35,231 nt of DNA from UBA6614 sp002433235 (GCA_002433235.1 DJHS01000123.1:1-35231); one strand, 5' to 3'. Positions 22,674-31,761 are shown, counted from the first letter of the stretch. The notes: a model not told the origin generated them from the sequence alone. Translations and numbers: made by a program.

Positions 22674-25082
22674 TCAGGCATTCTCCCCAACTTCCTGTCT
22701 TTCCTCCGTGGGTTGCGCCGAATTCGGCTTGGGATCACGAATTGCGTACCACGTGCTTCCCACCAACACCATCAATGCCCCCGCAAGTGCCAGAATCATC
22801 TGGATGTTGTCCGCCATCCACGCGCCCGTGGGCATCTTTGAGTAGTCATACCGCCTTTCAACGCGCCGGCTCATGGCTCCATATAGTGCATCGCTGTTCT
22901 TGTCCCGGGCAGAATTGAACATCAGGTTGAAGCCGGCCATACGCAACGCGGGCGCGGTTTCATCAGAAGCCGAGTTGATTTCCGGGCCAAGGTTTTCCGC
23001 TTCACCCGGTAACAGGCGCCCTCCCAAATCCGCCCCACCCGGTCGCTTAAAACGCGCGCGGTAAATATCCATCCCCCCCTGTCCTTCCGAACGGCTCGAC
23101 GCAAAGTAAATGAAATCCCCATGCTCCGTCACCACGGGATCCAAATCTTCCCCGCTCGAGGAGAGTCCCGGAATATGCTGCGCGTGGCGGAACAACGGCG
23201 TCGACGGCAGTTGGCCACCGGTCTTCAGGCCCTCCGCTTCGCTCATTGGCCCCGCCGGATCCGGCTCAAAACCCAGCCCATAAAGCGGCGTGTAACGATA
23301 ATGCGCCTCCAGCGAAAGCGCCGCCAAAGCCGTGGCCACCACCGTGCCCATGGCCCCGCCGTGTGCGCCGGACGCCGCCCAGGAACCATCCTCCGCCTGT
23401 GCAGCCACCAGCTTTTCCCGCATGGCATCCAGCCAGCGTCGCCATGCCGGCCCCTGCTGCTGATAGGACGCCAAGGTGCCATAGTAGGAGTAGTAAAGAT
23501 CCGCAACCGACAATCCCTGCTGGTCCACAATCTCCGAAGCTTCCGCCGCCAGCTCGCTGTTATTGGACAGGCCCAGAAGCTGACTACAGAAGAAGCCCAC
23601 CGCATTCATCGCCGGCGACTTGCCCTTGGGCGGCACGTTCTCTCCATGCGCGTAGCCAAAGGATCCTCCGTGCTTACCCCCGCTCATGATTTTTAAAAAC
23701 TTGCGGGCACCCTCGATGGTCTCCGGCTTTACCTTCAATCCCGACATTTCCGCGCTGGCCAAGACCATGATAATCCAGCCCGACACTGACAGGTCGCCCT
23801 TCTGAGAATCAAACCCGCCGTCCGAGTACGCCTTGTAACGCCAGCCTCCTGTCGTTTTGTTCTGTGAAGCCTCAATAAAGTCCACTGCCGATTGCGCGCG
23901 CGGCCGCAGTTTCTGGTCTTTCGTCACACCGTACGCCTCTACCAGCGCCAGCCCGGCGATGCCATGGTCATACATATCCCCTTTCGGGCTGACGCCGCGC
24001 AAGTCACCGTCCGCCTTGCCCTGCTGTTCCACCAGCCAATCAATCCCCTTTCGCACAGTTTCCTGATAGGTGCAGTTCAAATCATGCCGTTCACCTCTTC
24101 CGTAAAACACCAGCAGCGCCGCCCCGGTCGCCGCCATATCGTGGTTGCCAGCTCCCTTGTGCTCGCTCAGGTCCCATCGCCCGTCCTCGGACTGAGTGCT
24201 CGCCAGAAACGCCAACGCCTTGTCCACCGCCGACTCCGTGGCCGGCGTGCCACCTAGCTTGCCCATCACGTTAGTGCTGGCCAGTGCCCCCTCGCGCAAC
24301 GAATAAAGCATGCTCAGGCGCCGCTCCACCATCAGATCATACGGGCGCTCCTGTGCCAGGTCCGCGGAATACAAGTCGTGATCCACTTTCAGTTCCTCAA
24401 CCTGCCTGATGGAAAGCTGCTCCTCGGCCCCATCCACCCTTTTGCGTGGCCGGTTGCTGGAGAAAAACAATTCAAAATGATCCGGCGAAATCGCCGGACC
24501 CAGCTCATCAAACGGCGTATTCACCCGGCTCGTCAATGGCAGCGGCCACGCATATTCCGCTCCATCCCACTTGGCCACCCAGATGTCATAACCGCCCAGC
24601 CCTCCCGGCCGGTTACTGGAGAAATAAAGAAACGTTCCGTCACCACTGAGACTGGGGGATGACTCCTGAAAATTGCTGTTCAACGCCCGCATAGGCCGGG
24701 GCTTGCCCCAGGCACTGCCATCCCACCGGCGCAGGAACAAGTCCTCCGTTCCGTCCTTGCCCAGGCGAGCATAAACCATCCTCGTGCCGTCCGAGGAGAT
24801 GGCCGGCTCGGAAACCACATCCTCCGGCAACAAGCCCGCCTTCACTGGCTGCGCTTTTTCCCAGAGGACAAACCCCACCTCCACATCATGCGCCACCTGC
24901 TCGAAGGAGACCACGTCCGTGTACTTGTACCAACGGTGCGGCTTTAGGTGCGCCACCATCCAAATGGCTGACCCCACCAGTACCACTGCCGCCAGCCAGC
25001 CATAGGCCCGGAATCGCTGCGTGCGATCCATGCCCAGCAACTTGCGCTCTTCCAGCTTCGTGTCCTGACCCAGTTCGCTCAT
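22674..25082 (-). CDS. Membrane protein: PD40 propeller, alpha/alpha-toroid, PD40 propeller
   Basis: 802 residues, starting 7 bp after the ExbD stop. A basic cytoplasmic N-terminus is followed by TM1 (~28-45). The periplasmic part has PD40 repeats (~90-210, with FSSNRPGGLGGYDIWVAKW), then a toroid domain (~282-600) whose motifs parallel the next gene: EDGRWDLSEH, ADGDLRGVSPKGDMYDHGIA, GGWRYKAYSD, KGDLSVSGWI, EDGSWAASG and ATALAALSLEAHYRYTPLYG. A second PD40 block follows (~645-725, FASSRSEGQGGMDIYRARF) and then TM2 (~762-780) with a short charged tail. PD40 repeats occur in TolB and in OmpA-like proteins and bind proteins or glycans. It is a paralogue of the downstream gene with a different domain order. 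Function unknown; context ties it to ExbBD. Confidence 0.92.
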   Translation of the reverse strand: MSELGQDTKLEERKLLGMDRTQRFRAYGWLAAVVLVGSAIWMVAHLKPHRWYKYTDVVSFEQVAHDVEVGFVLWEKAQPVKAGLLPEDVVSEPAISSDGTRMVYARLGKDGTEDLFLRRWDGSAWGKPRPMRALNSNFQESSPSLSGDGTFLYFSSNRPGGLGGYDIWVAKWDGAEYAWPLPLTSRVNTPFDELGPAISPDHFELFFSSNRPRKRVDGAEEQLSIRQVEELKVDHDLYSADLAQERPYDLMVERRLSMLYSLREGALASTNVMGKLGGTPATESAVDKALAFLASTQSEDGRWDLSEHKGAGNHDMAATGAALLVFYGRGERHDLNCTYQETVRKGIDWLVEQQGKADGDLRGVSPKGDMYDHGIAGLALVEAYGVTKDQKLRPRAQSAVDFIEASQNKTTGGWRYKAYSDGGFDSQKGDLSVSGWIIMVLASAEMSGLKVKPETIEGARKFLKIMSGGKHGGSFGYAHGENVPPKGKSPAMNAVGFFCSQLLGLSNNSELAAEASEIVDQQGLSVADLYYSYYGTLASYQQQGPAWRRWLDAMREKLVAAQAEDGSWAASGAHGGAMGTVVATALAALSLEAHYRYTPLYGLGFEPDPAGPMSEAEGLKTGGQLPSTPLFRHAQHIPGLSSSGEDLDPVVTEHGDFIYFASSRSEGQGGMDIYRARFKRPGGADLGGRLLPGEAENLGPEINSASDETAPALRMAGFNLMFNSARDKNSDALYGAMSRRVERRYDYSKMPTGAWMADNIQMILALAGALMVLVGSTWYAIRDPKPNSAQPTEERQEVGENA

Positions 25083-25089
25083 TTCCCGC

Positions 25090-25506
25090 CTACTTCAAGG
25101 TTTTCACCATGATATGCGATTCCTTAACTCCAACGAATTTGCAGATCGAAAGCACGTTGGCCACATAAAGGTGCTTGGTCTCCTTGTCTGCCCGCACCAT
25201 CACCTTCAGCTCAGGCCGTTTTTGCACCGCGGTCTGCATGGTCTTCTCCACTTCCTCCTCGCTCACCGGCTCGCCCATGATTACGTAGGCACCTGACTTG
25301 CGAATATTCACCTTTACCACGTCGCCCGCCTTGTTGGAAATCGCCTGGTTGCGCTGATCCACCGGCAGTTCCACCCGCCGGTCATCCTCCTTCTGTTTGA
25401 ACGTGGTCGTGACTAGGAAAAAAATCACCAGGATAAACATCACGTCCAAGAGCGAGGTCATGTTGATGTCTTCCTCCTCTTCAGCCATCCGCGCACGAAT
25501 ACTCAT
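25090..25506 (-). CDS. exbD: ExbD/TolR family biopolymer transporter
   Basis: 138 residues. The start overlaps the ExbB stop by four bases (ATGA). A short acidic cytoplasmic N-terminus (MAEEEEDINMTSLLD) leads into one membrane helix (~17-35). Asp21, in SLLDVMFILVIFF, is the conserved proton-carrying aspartate of ExbD/TolR/MotB. The periplasmic domain (~45-138) has the usual VELPV, then a VNIRKSGAYVIMGEPVS beta-region and VMVRADKETKHLYVANVLSI. With ExbB it should form a proton-motive-force-driven motor in the inner membrane. ExbD here is probably dedicated to the downstream TonB-like protein of the same operon rather than being a housekeeping Tol unit, since no Pal, TolB or TolA gene is nearby. 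Confidence 0.95.
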   Translation of the reverse strand: MSIRARMAEEEEDINMTSLLDVMFILVIFFLVTTTFKQKEDDRRVELPVDQRNQAISNKAGDVVKVNIRKSGAYVIMGEPVSEEEVEKTMQTAVQKRPELKVMVRADKETKHLYVANVLSICKFVGVKESHIMVKTLK

Positions 25507-26309
25507 GATTTGCCACCTTTCTTCGCGCTTTTCTTGGTCGATTCCTCAGGTTCATCCTGCTCGGCCGATTCGACGGGTTCCAGCAAGCCTTCATCGCCGC
25601 CTTCGCACGAGAACACAAATTCCGCGCCAGCCTCGTCAATGTCATCAATCAGCCGATCCACCCGGGTCGAGAGAAAGTGATAAAACAAGAGCACGGGAAT
25701 GGCGATCGTAAGCCCCGCCGCCGTGGTCACCAACGCCTCATAAATACCGCGCGCCAGCTCCGTCGTGCTGGCATCCACCGAGGTCACCTGAAATGCCTTG
25801 ATCATGCCATACACCGTCCCCAGCAGGCCCAGCAACGGCGCCACTGTAGCAATGTACCGTAACGGTCTCAGGCTGCGTTTCATCTTGTCCGCCTCACGCG
25901 AACCCACATCATCAATCGCCTTTTCCACGGCCTCGCGGCCCAGCTTGATGCGCCGAATGCCCGCCTTGAAAATATGCCCCACAGTGCCCCCCGCATTGTC
26001 GCAATACGAAAGCGCCTCGCGGCCCGTCGAATCCTTCCCCCAAGCCTTGCTCAGGCCCGGCAGAAAACTCGACGGCATCACCCGGTCACGGCTCAGCGAG
26101 ATGAGGCGCTCCAGCCCCAGCGCCAACGCCAGAATCGAGGCCAACCCCAAGGGATACATGACCGGGCCACCCTTCTGGATAAGCGACAACACGGTTTCCT
26201 GCTCCACGCCTGTCTTTGCGTCCACCTCCGCCCCAAGTGCGCTGGTGGCGCAAACGGCCAGCAGCATCACCGCCATGGTCCCGGCACATTGATAATGATT
26301 GTTCTTCAA
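25503..26309 (-). CDS. exbB: ExbB/TolQ/MotA family proton channel with signal peptide
   Basis: 268 residues. The TTG at 26309 is chosen because AAAGGAG stands 7 bp upstream; the first internal ATG (26276) has no such site. Residues 1-27 (hydrophobic TMAVMLLAVCATSALGA) are a probable cleavable signal peptide, as found in extended ExbB proteins. Membrane helices follow at ~48-70 (MYPLGLASILALALGLERL), ~152-173 (IATVAPLLGLLGTVYGMIKA, with the conserved Thr and Gly run) and ~192-213 (ALVTTAAGLTIAIPVLLFY). The C-terminal ~35 residues are acidic and then lysine-rich, an extension of unknown role. It partners with ExbD, to which it is translationally coupled. 32 bp separate it from the TPR gene upstream. 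Confidence 0.95.
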   Translation of the reverse strand: MKNNHYQCAGTMAVMLLAVCATSALGAEVDAKTGVEQETVLSLIQKGGPVMYPLGLASILALALGLERLISLSRDRVMPSSFLPGLSKAWGKDSTGREALSYCDNAGGTVGHIFKAGIRRIKLGREAVEKAIDDVGSREADKMKRSLRPLRYIATVAPLLGLLGTVYGMIKAFQVTSVDASTTELARGIYEALVTTAAGLTIAIPVLLFYHFLSTRVDRLIDDIDEAGAEFVFSCEGGDEGLLEPVESAEQDEPEESTKKSAKKGGKS

Positions 26310-26341
26310 TCGATTGCTCCTTTCTTTGGAAACCTGTCCGG

Positions 26342-29300
26342 CTACCGGTTCAACCGCAGCTCATCCAGGTATCTTGTCGCGACCTTTGCCGCATTGGTTT
26401 TGGGAAAACGTTTGATTACATCCTTCAGCCGCTCCTCCGCCTCCTCATTCTTCCGTTGCGCAATGAAAATTCGCCCCATCTCCAGCACCGCCTTGGCCCG
26501 CATGTCCGGGTAACCCTGCGCATTGATCTCCACGCTCAGAAACTCCGCCATGGCCTTGTCGTAATCCGTCAGGTTAAACCAACATTCCCCAATCTGGTAC
26601 CGCGCCTGGACCATCCACTTGTCCTGCCGCACCGGGTTGTTGCCCTCGCGCGGAAGCAGTTGGTTGTATTCCCCAATCGCCTGTTTGTATTTCATCTGCT
26701 TCTCCAGCGCCCGCGCCATGCCGTAGCGAGCGTTCCGAGTCCACTGGCTTTCCCGATATTGTTCGAGGAATTTCCGGTAACTCTCCTGCGCCTCCTTGTG
26801 CTGCCCCGTCAGATTTTGGGTTTCCCCCAATCGCAACAGGATGGATTCAGCCAAGCCCGCGGGCACCCCCTTCGCCTTGTAAGCCGTCAGGAAATGCTCC
26901 CTCGCCGGCACGGATTCCGTGAGGGCCAGTCGCGACTCCGCCGCCTGAAATAGGATTGAAGGCATCAACTTGGATTCCACGGCGCGAGGAATCAGAGCCT
27001 CGAACATCTTCGCGCTGGACTCGTAATCACGCTTCTTGAAATGCGCGCTCGCGAGCTGATATTCCAGTTCGAACTTCAACTCCGGCTTCTTCACCGTTTT
27101 CATGGTTTCAGTCAACTTGGCGATCACCGCATCCTGCGCCCCCACATCCAAGTTCAATTCCGCCAGCTCCGACTGCACCTTGGTCGCCAGTTCGCTTTCC
27201 GGATACTGCTTAAGCAACAGTTCGTAACGCTCCGTCGCCTCCTTGTTGCGTTTCATCGAACGCTCGCACCACGCCCATTCATACGCTGCCTTGTCGGCAA
27301 ACTGCGCCTTGGCGTGGTTCTCCACCACCTGCTTGAAAAAACCCGCGGCCGTTCCCCAGTTCTTGACCCGCGCGTACGAAAGTCCAGTGTAGTACAGAAT
27401 CAAGTCCCGCCGCGGGTGTTCGCGGTACTGGTTGGCCACGTTTTGCAGATGCTTGGCTGAGTTCTCGTAGTCCTTCGCCTCAACCAGCGCGATCCCCTGT
27501 TGTAGGGCTGCGCTGGCCGCTAGCGAACTGCCGTCCTTGGCCTTGCGCCCGCCGCTGTTTGCCGCCGCAATGCCAAAATGATTAGCCGACTCCTTAAACC
27601 GGTTCTCCTTGAAATCAATCCAGCCCAGATAATAGTGTACCCGGCCCAGTTCAGTACCTGAGGCCGGGAAGAACTTGCTGTTCTTGTTATTACGCTCATT
27701 TACAAAACGCTCCAACACACCCCGCGCGCGCTTCAACTCATCCGCATCATACAACAGCTTGCCCTGTTCCGAAAGCCCCAGCGCCAAGTGCGGCGTCTCC
27801 GAGCCATAGTTGCCCACGAGATGTTGCAACTGCTCCACCGCCTCCGCTCCCCGGCCCAAGCGCGCCAAGGCCACGCCCTGCTGAACCAGTGCCGCGTCCA
27901 GATTTGGCCCCTTCAGCAACTTGGGTTTCTGGTTTGGGTTTTTCTTCTCCTCAAAATGGGTGGCGATGAATGCCTCAAATGGCTTGATGGCCTCCGCCCA
28001 TTGGCCCAGCCGAAAGTAATTTTCGCCCACCACAAACGACAGCTGCGCAAATAACTGCCCGTCCGGGTTGCGCGCCAGCAGCGGAACCGCGCGCTTGTTG
28101 GATTCCGCCCACTGCTGTTTGTGGTGATGCACCTGGGCAATCCTGAACTCCGCCGCCAATCGCTGGTCATGGGTCTTTTCTGTCGTCAGGAAAGTCGTAT
28201 AGGCCGTCACCGATTCATCCAGCCGGTTGAGCAGGAACAGGTTTTCCGCGTGTAAAAAACGGACATCCCCAATCAGCGGGCTCTTGGCCCTTTCACGAAT
28301 AAACCGATCCGTGGTCTGGAAACTGGGATTGAATTGCTTGAGTTTGTGCTGGCAAATCGCCTGCTGGCTCATCACTTCATCCATCTGCCCGTAATCCCCG
28401 CGCCGCTGCTGTATGCGCACCAGCAGCTTCAAGGCGCCTGTCCAGTCAGGATTGGACTGCAGCATCAGGGCGTTGGCGTACTCAAAATCAATGTCCGCCA
28501 CAATCGATGTCCGTGGCTGGCCCGGCTTGGGCTGAAACCCTTTCTTGTACCATTCCTTATCAATTGCCGACCGCAACGCATTGGCCGCCTCAGCAAACTT
28601 GCCGTTGCGCGAATACAACCGACCTCGCCAGAGATAAGCCCGCCCGGCGACCTCATCATTGCCCTGCCCCAAGCCATTGAACCGCTGGTCCGCCTTTCCC
28701 GTCTCATTCTGCTCCATCAAGCACCGCGCCACCTTAATCTGTGCCTCACGCACACGCGGATCCTCATTGGCCGGTTTCTTGTTGTCCTTCAAAAAAATCT
28801 CATAGTCCGCCTGCGCCTCCTCCCATTTCTTCTGATTGAACTTCACCGTTCCCAACCGGTACTGGCAATCGACCGCATCCTCACCCCGCAATCCCGCCAG
28901 TGCCGACTGCAGCGATTTCTCCCCCAAATCCAGTTTGCCATTCGCCACGTGACATTCCCCCAACAAGTAGTCCAAGCGAGTTTCCCACGCCGCCGATTTC
29001 TCGGTGGAAGCCGTCACTCGCGCCTTGGTCAATGCCGCAATAGCCTCCGGATATTTCTCCAGCTTGTACTGTGCAAACCCTTCCTGATATCCAGCCCTAA
29101 TAGCCTGTGGCGCCGTCGGCTGGACCGTTGCCACCTTGCGCGCCCACAAAACCGTCTTGTCCCAGTCTTTCTTGGCAAAGAACAAGTCCGCCACCGCCGC
29201 GGTCGCGCCCGTCCGATGCACACCCGCCTTGAGGTTACTTGCGGCCGCAATCAACCGGGCCTGCGCCTCGTCCCGTTTATTTGTGAACAGAAGACACTGC

Positions 29301-29635
29301 GCGTGCAACAAAGTCAGCCGACCCCGTTCAATCTTTGAATCCAACTTCTTCTCATCCAACAACCGCTTGAACTCACCCACCGCCCGGTCGTATTGCTTCA
29401 GCTTGAACTGGCTCAACCCCAGACCATATCGCGCCAGATGCGCCTTTTCGTGCGCTGCGTACGCCGCCAGAAATTTCTGATAATTCCCCGCCGCAATTGG
29501 ATACAGCATTCGATTGTAGGCGGCATTCGCGGCAAAATAGAGTTCCAATGCGGGATCAGCCTTGGGTTGCGCGAATAGGGAAGGAGCCAGCGTGCCAGCC
29601 AGTAGAAGAACCACCGCCGATAGAGAAGTTCTCAT
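26342..29635 (-). CDS. Large exported TPR protein, first gene of the ExbBD operon
   Basis: 1097 residues. The ATG at 29635 gives a signal peptide (MRTSLSAVVLLLAGTLAPSL, cleavage near LFA-QP). The rest is an almost unbroken array of tetratricopeptide-type helical hairpins, visible as repeated motifs such as YGLGLSQFKLKQYDRAVGEF, AYLWRGRLYSRNGKFAEAAN, ALVQQGVALARLGRGAEAVE and YYTGLSYARVKNWGTAAGFF. No enzymatic domain or lipobox is seen, so it is probably a soluble or peripheral periplasmic scaffold. TPR proteins next to ExbBD/Tol systems (such as CpoB/YbgF next to Tol) coordinate the motor with cell-wall work; a similar role is inferred here. There is no Shine-Dalgarno sequence; see the promoter entry just upstream. 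Confidence 0.92.
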   Translation of the reverse strand: MRTSLSAVVLLLAGTLAPSLFAQPKADPALELYFAANAAYNRMLYPIAAGNYQKFLAAYAAHEKAHLARYGLGLSQFKLKQYDRAVGEFKRLLDEKKLDSKIERGRLTLLHAQCLLFTNKRDEAQARLIAAASNLKAGVHRTGATAAVADLFFAKKDWDKTVLWARKVATVQPTAPQAIRAGYQEGFAQYKLEKYPEAIAALTKARVTASTEKSAAWETRLDYLLGECHVANGKLDLGEKSLQSALAGLRGEDAVDCQYRLGTVKFNQKKWEEAQADYEIFLKDNKKPANEDPRVREAQIKVARCLMEQNETGKADQRFNGLGQGNDEVAGRAYLWRGRLYSRNGKFAEAANALRSAIDKEWYKKGFQPKPGQPRTSIVADIDFEYANALMLQSNPDWTGALKLLVRIQQRRGDYGQMDEVMSQQAICQHKLKQFNPSFQTTDRFIRERAKSPLIGDVRFLHAENLFLLNRLDESVTAYTTFLTTEKTHDQRLAAEFRIAQVHHHKQQWAESNKRAVPLLARNPDGQLFAQLSFVVGENYFRLGQWAEAIKPFEAFIATHFEEKKNPNQKPKLLKGPNLDAALVQQGVALARLGRGAEAVEQLQHLVGNYGSETPHLALGLSEQGKLLYDADELKRARGVLERFVNERNNKNSKFFPASGTELGRVHYYLGWIDFKENRFKESANHFGIAAANSGGRKAKDGSSLAASAALQQGIALVEAKDYENSAKHLQNVANQYREHPRRDLILYYTGLSYARVKNWGTAAGFFKQVVENHAKAQFADKAAYEWAWCERSMKRNKEATERYELLLKQYPESELATKVQSELAELNLDVGAQDAVIAKLTETMKTVKKPELKFELEYQLASAHFKKRDYESSAKMFEALIPRAVESKLMPSILFQAAESRLALTESVPAREHFLTAYKAKGVPAGLAESILLRLGETQNLTGQHKEAQESYRKFLEQYRESQWTRNARYGMARALEKQMKYKQAIGEYNQLLPREGNNPVRQDKWMVQARYQIGECWFNLTDYDKAMAEFLSVEINAQGYPDMRAKAVLEMGRIFIAQRKNEEAEERLKDVIKRFPKTNAAKVATRYLDELRLNR

Positions 29636-29641
29636 GCGCGG

Positions 29642-29670
29642 AAGTATTGAACACCCTCGACTCATGTCAA
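29642..29670 (-). promoter_or_regulatory. Sigma-70-like promoter of the TPR-ExbBD operon
   Basis: On the minus strand TTGACA (29665-29670) and ATACTT (29642-29647) are 17 bp apart. The -35 element is perfect and the -10 weaker. The expected start of transcription falls at about 29635, the A of the operon's first ATG, which would make a leaderless mRNA and would explain the missing Shine-Dalgarno sequence. Confidence 0.5.
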
Positions 29671-29718
29671 GCCCACGCACCGATGAATAAGCCCTCTTTC
29701 TCATCGTCAGTTTCCAGA

Positions 29719-29732
29719 GGTGGGTGCCCACC
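29719..29732. repeat. 14-bp palindrome GGTGGG-TG-CCCACC
   Basis: Six-base arms around a 2-bp centre, in the 123-bp divergent gap between the ExbBD operon and the DUF1549 gene. A candidate operator for either; no known regulator is recognised. Confidence 0.4.
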
Positions 29733-29758
29733 GGATATCACAGAAAATAAGCGGGAAA

Positions 29759-31717
29759 ATGAAATGGCTCGGAACATATATCCTTGGTGCTGCCAGTGTT
29801 TGCCGCCTGATGGGCGCAGATCCTGCCGATGTGACTTTTTTCGAGGAGAAAATCCGGCCGATATTGGCGGAGAAATGTTATAAGTGCCACTCGGATCGCG
29901 CGCAGAAGTTGAAGGGGGATCTCAAGCTCGATTCGCGCGCGGCGATTTTGAAGGGCGGCGAGGAAGGGCCCTCGGTCACGGTGGGCAAGCCGAACGAGAG
30001 TCTTTTGATAAAAGCCATTCGCCACGAGATTCCCGACTTGGAAATGCCGCCCAAGGAAAAGCTGCCGGCGGCGGTGATCAAGGATTTCGAGCAATGGGTC
30101 GCGCGCGGCGCGGTGTTTCCCGAGGGCGCGAAGAAGGTCGATGTCGCGTGGTGGGATCGCGTGAATGACAAAAGGCTGTTGCCGAAGGGAAAATCCATCG
30201 CCGAGGTGGTGGATCATTATGTGGATGCCAAGCTCGCTGCCAACAAGGTGAAACCCGTCGATGCCGCGGACGATTACGAGTTCATCCGCCGCACCACGCT
30301 CGATCTCGCCGGTCGCATCCCCACCGTGCCGGAGCTGGAAAAATTCGTCGCCGACAAGGCCAAAGACAAACGCGCGAAACTGGTCGACCACCTGATGGCC
30401 TCCGAATCCTTCCTGCGCCACCAAGCCATCGAGTTCAACTGGCTGCTGATGGACAAGCAGGACAGCAAAATGGCCAACTACCTCACCACAGCCCTGAAGG
30501 AGGGGCGGTCTTGGGACAAGATTTTCCGCGAGGTGATTTTGCCGAATCAAGCGGATGAAAAGCAGCGGGATGCGGCGGTGTTCATCAAGGAGCGCGTGAA
30601 GGATACGGACGTGCTCACGGTGGAGGTGAGCGTGAAGTTTTTCGGCATCAATGTTTCGTGCGCGCGCTGTCACGATCATCCCGAGGTGCCGTCTTGGAAG
30701 CAGGATCACTATTATGGAATGAAGTCCTTTTTTAATCGGACGTTTGACAACGGCGATTTCTTTGGCGAGCGCGAGTACGGGCAGGTGAGTTTCACGACGA
30801 CGAAAGGGGAATCGAAAAAGGCGAAGTTGATGTTTTTGTCCGGCAGCGAGTTGAAGGAGCCGGAAGCCAAGGATCCGGACAAGAAGGCGAAGGATGCGGA
30901 GAAAAAGCGGAACGAGAAATTTAAGAAGGACAAAAAGCCGTTGCCGGTGCCGAAGTTCAGCCGTCGCGCGCAGCTCGTGGACGCAGGGCTGAAGCCGGGC
31001 GATGACGGCTTCTTCGCGCGGTCGATCGTGAACCGCTTGTGGCACCAGATGTTTGGGCACGGCTTGGTGATGCCGCTGGATCAACTGCACGGGGCGAATA
31101 GCCCGAGCCATCCCGAGCTGCTCCAGTGGCTCGCGCGCGATCTCATTGAGCACGACTACGACCTACGCCGCACGATCCGCGGCTTGGCGCAAAGCAAGGC
31201 GTATGCCCGCGCCAGTCGCTGGGGCGATTCGCAGCGCCCGTCACCCTCGTACTTCGCCGTCGCTATGCCGCGGGCGATGACACCCCACCAATATGGCGCC
31301 TCGCTTGCCATCGCGGTGCAGGATCCGGGCGATATCGCCAAGCAACCGACCGCTGAGCAAGCCAAGCGCATCGCCGGCTGGGAAAAGCACGGGCACGGTT
31401 GGGCGAGCCAATTCGAGCGTCCGCGCGAGCTGTTTCAAATCAGCGTTGACGAGGCGCTGTACCTCAGCAACAACGACCGCATTCGCCGCGAACTGCTCGC
31501 CGAAAGCGGCAAGCTCGTCGGTAATCTCCTCAAGCTCAAGGACCGCCGCGAACGCATCGAGGCCGCCTGGCTCGCCGCGCTCTCCCGCAAACCCGCCAAG
31601 GACGAACTCAATGCCGTCGAAGACTACCTCACCGCCCGCGACGACCGGCTCGCCGAAGCATGGAAACAAATCGTCTGGTCCCTCCTCACCAGCGCGGAAA
31701 TGCGGTTTAATCATTGA
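29759..31717 (+). CDS. Exported DUF1549/DUF1553 protein with cytochrome-c-type sites
   Basis: 652 residues. Start at 29759 gives a signal peptide (MKWLGTYILGAASVCRLMGA). The planctomycete cytochrome C domain (~25-115) has CYKCH at 40-44 and a possible methionine ligand in LEMPPKEKLP. DUF1549 follows (~150-330: DYEFIRRTTLDLAGRIPTVP, then a second CxxCH, CARCH at 301-305, in SCARCHDHPEVPSW). A lysine-rich linker lies at ~385-402. DUF1553 runs to the end (FARSIVNRLWHQMFGHGLV, LLQWLARDLIEHDYDLRRTI, ELFQISVDEALYLSNN). Proteins with this set are very abundant in Planctomycetota and Verrucomicrobiota and almost always precede a DUF1501 gene; they are thought to act in periplasmic oxidative or glycan catabolism, without proof. 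Here a toxin-antitoxin pair separates it from its DUF1501 partner. Confidence 0.95.
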   Translation: MKWLGTYILGAASVCRLMGADPADVTFFEEKIRPILAEKCYKCHSDRAQKLKGDLKLDSRAAILKGGEEGPSVTVGKPNESLLIKAIRHEIPDLEMPPKEKLPAAVIKDFEQWVARGAVFPEGAKKVDVAWWDRVNDKRLLPKGKSIAEVVDHYVDAKLAANKVKPVDAADDYEFIRRTTLDLAGRIPTVPELEKFVADKAKDKRAKLVDHLMASESFLRHQAIEFNWLLMDKQDSKMANYLTTALKEGRSWDKIFREVILPNQADEKQRDAAVFIKERVKDTDVLTVEVSVKFFGINVSCARCHDHPEVPSWKQDHYYGMKSFFNRTFDNGDFFGEREYGQVSFTTTKGESKKAKLMFLSGSELKEPEAKDPDKKAKDAEKKRNEKFKKDKKPLPVPKFSRRAQLVDAGLKPGDDGFFARSIVNRLWHQMFGHGLVMPLDQLHGANSPSHPELLQWLARDLIEHDYDLRRTIRGLAQSKAYARASRWGDSQRPSPSYFAVAMPRAMTPHQYGASLAIAVQDPGDIAKQPTAEQAKRIAGWEKHGHGWASQFERPRELFQISVDEALYLSNNDRIRRELLAESGKLVGNLLKLKDRRERIEAAWLAALSRKPAKDELNAVEDYLTARDDRLAEAWKQIVWSLLTSAEMRFNH

Positions 31718-31761
31718 CCGGCTGGCTTGCTTTTTTCGTTCGTCGTCGCTAGAGTTTCACC

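Noticed and set aside
29738..31153. A 471-codon frame on the minus strand opposite the DUF1549/DUF1553 gene
   Set aside because: The plus-strand frame has clear domains and CxxCH motifs; the opposite frame has His/Arg/Leu-rich composition with no recognisable domain, typical of a high-GC shadow.
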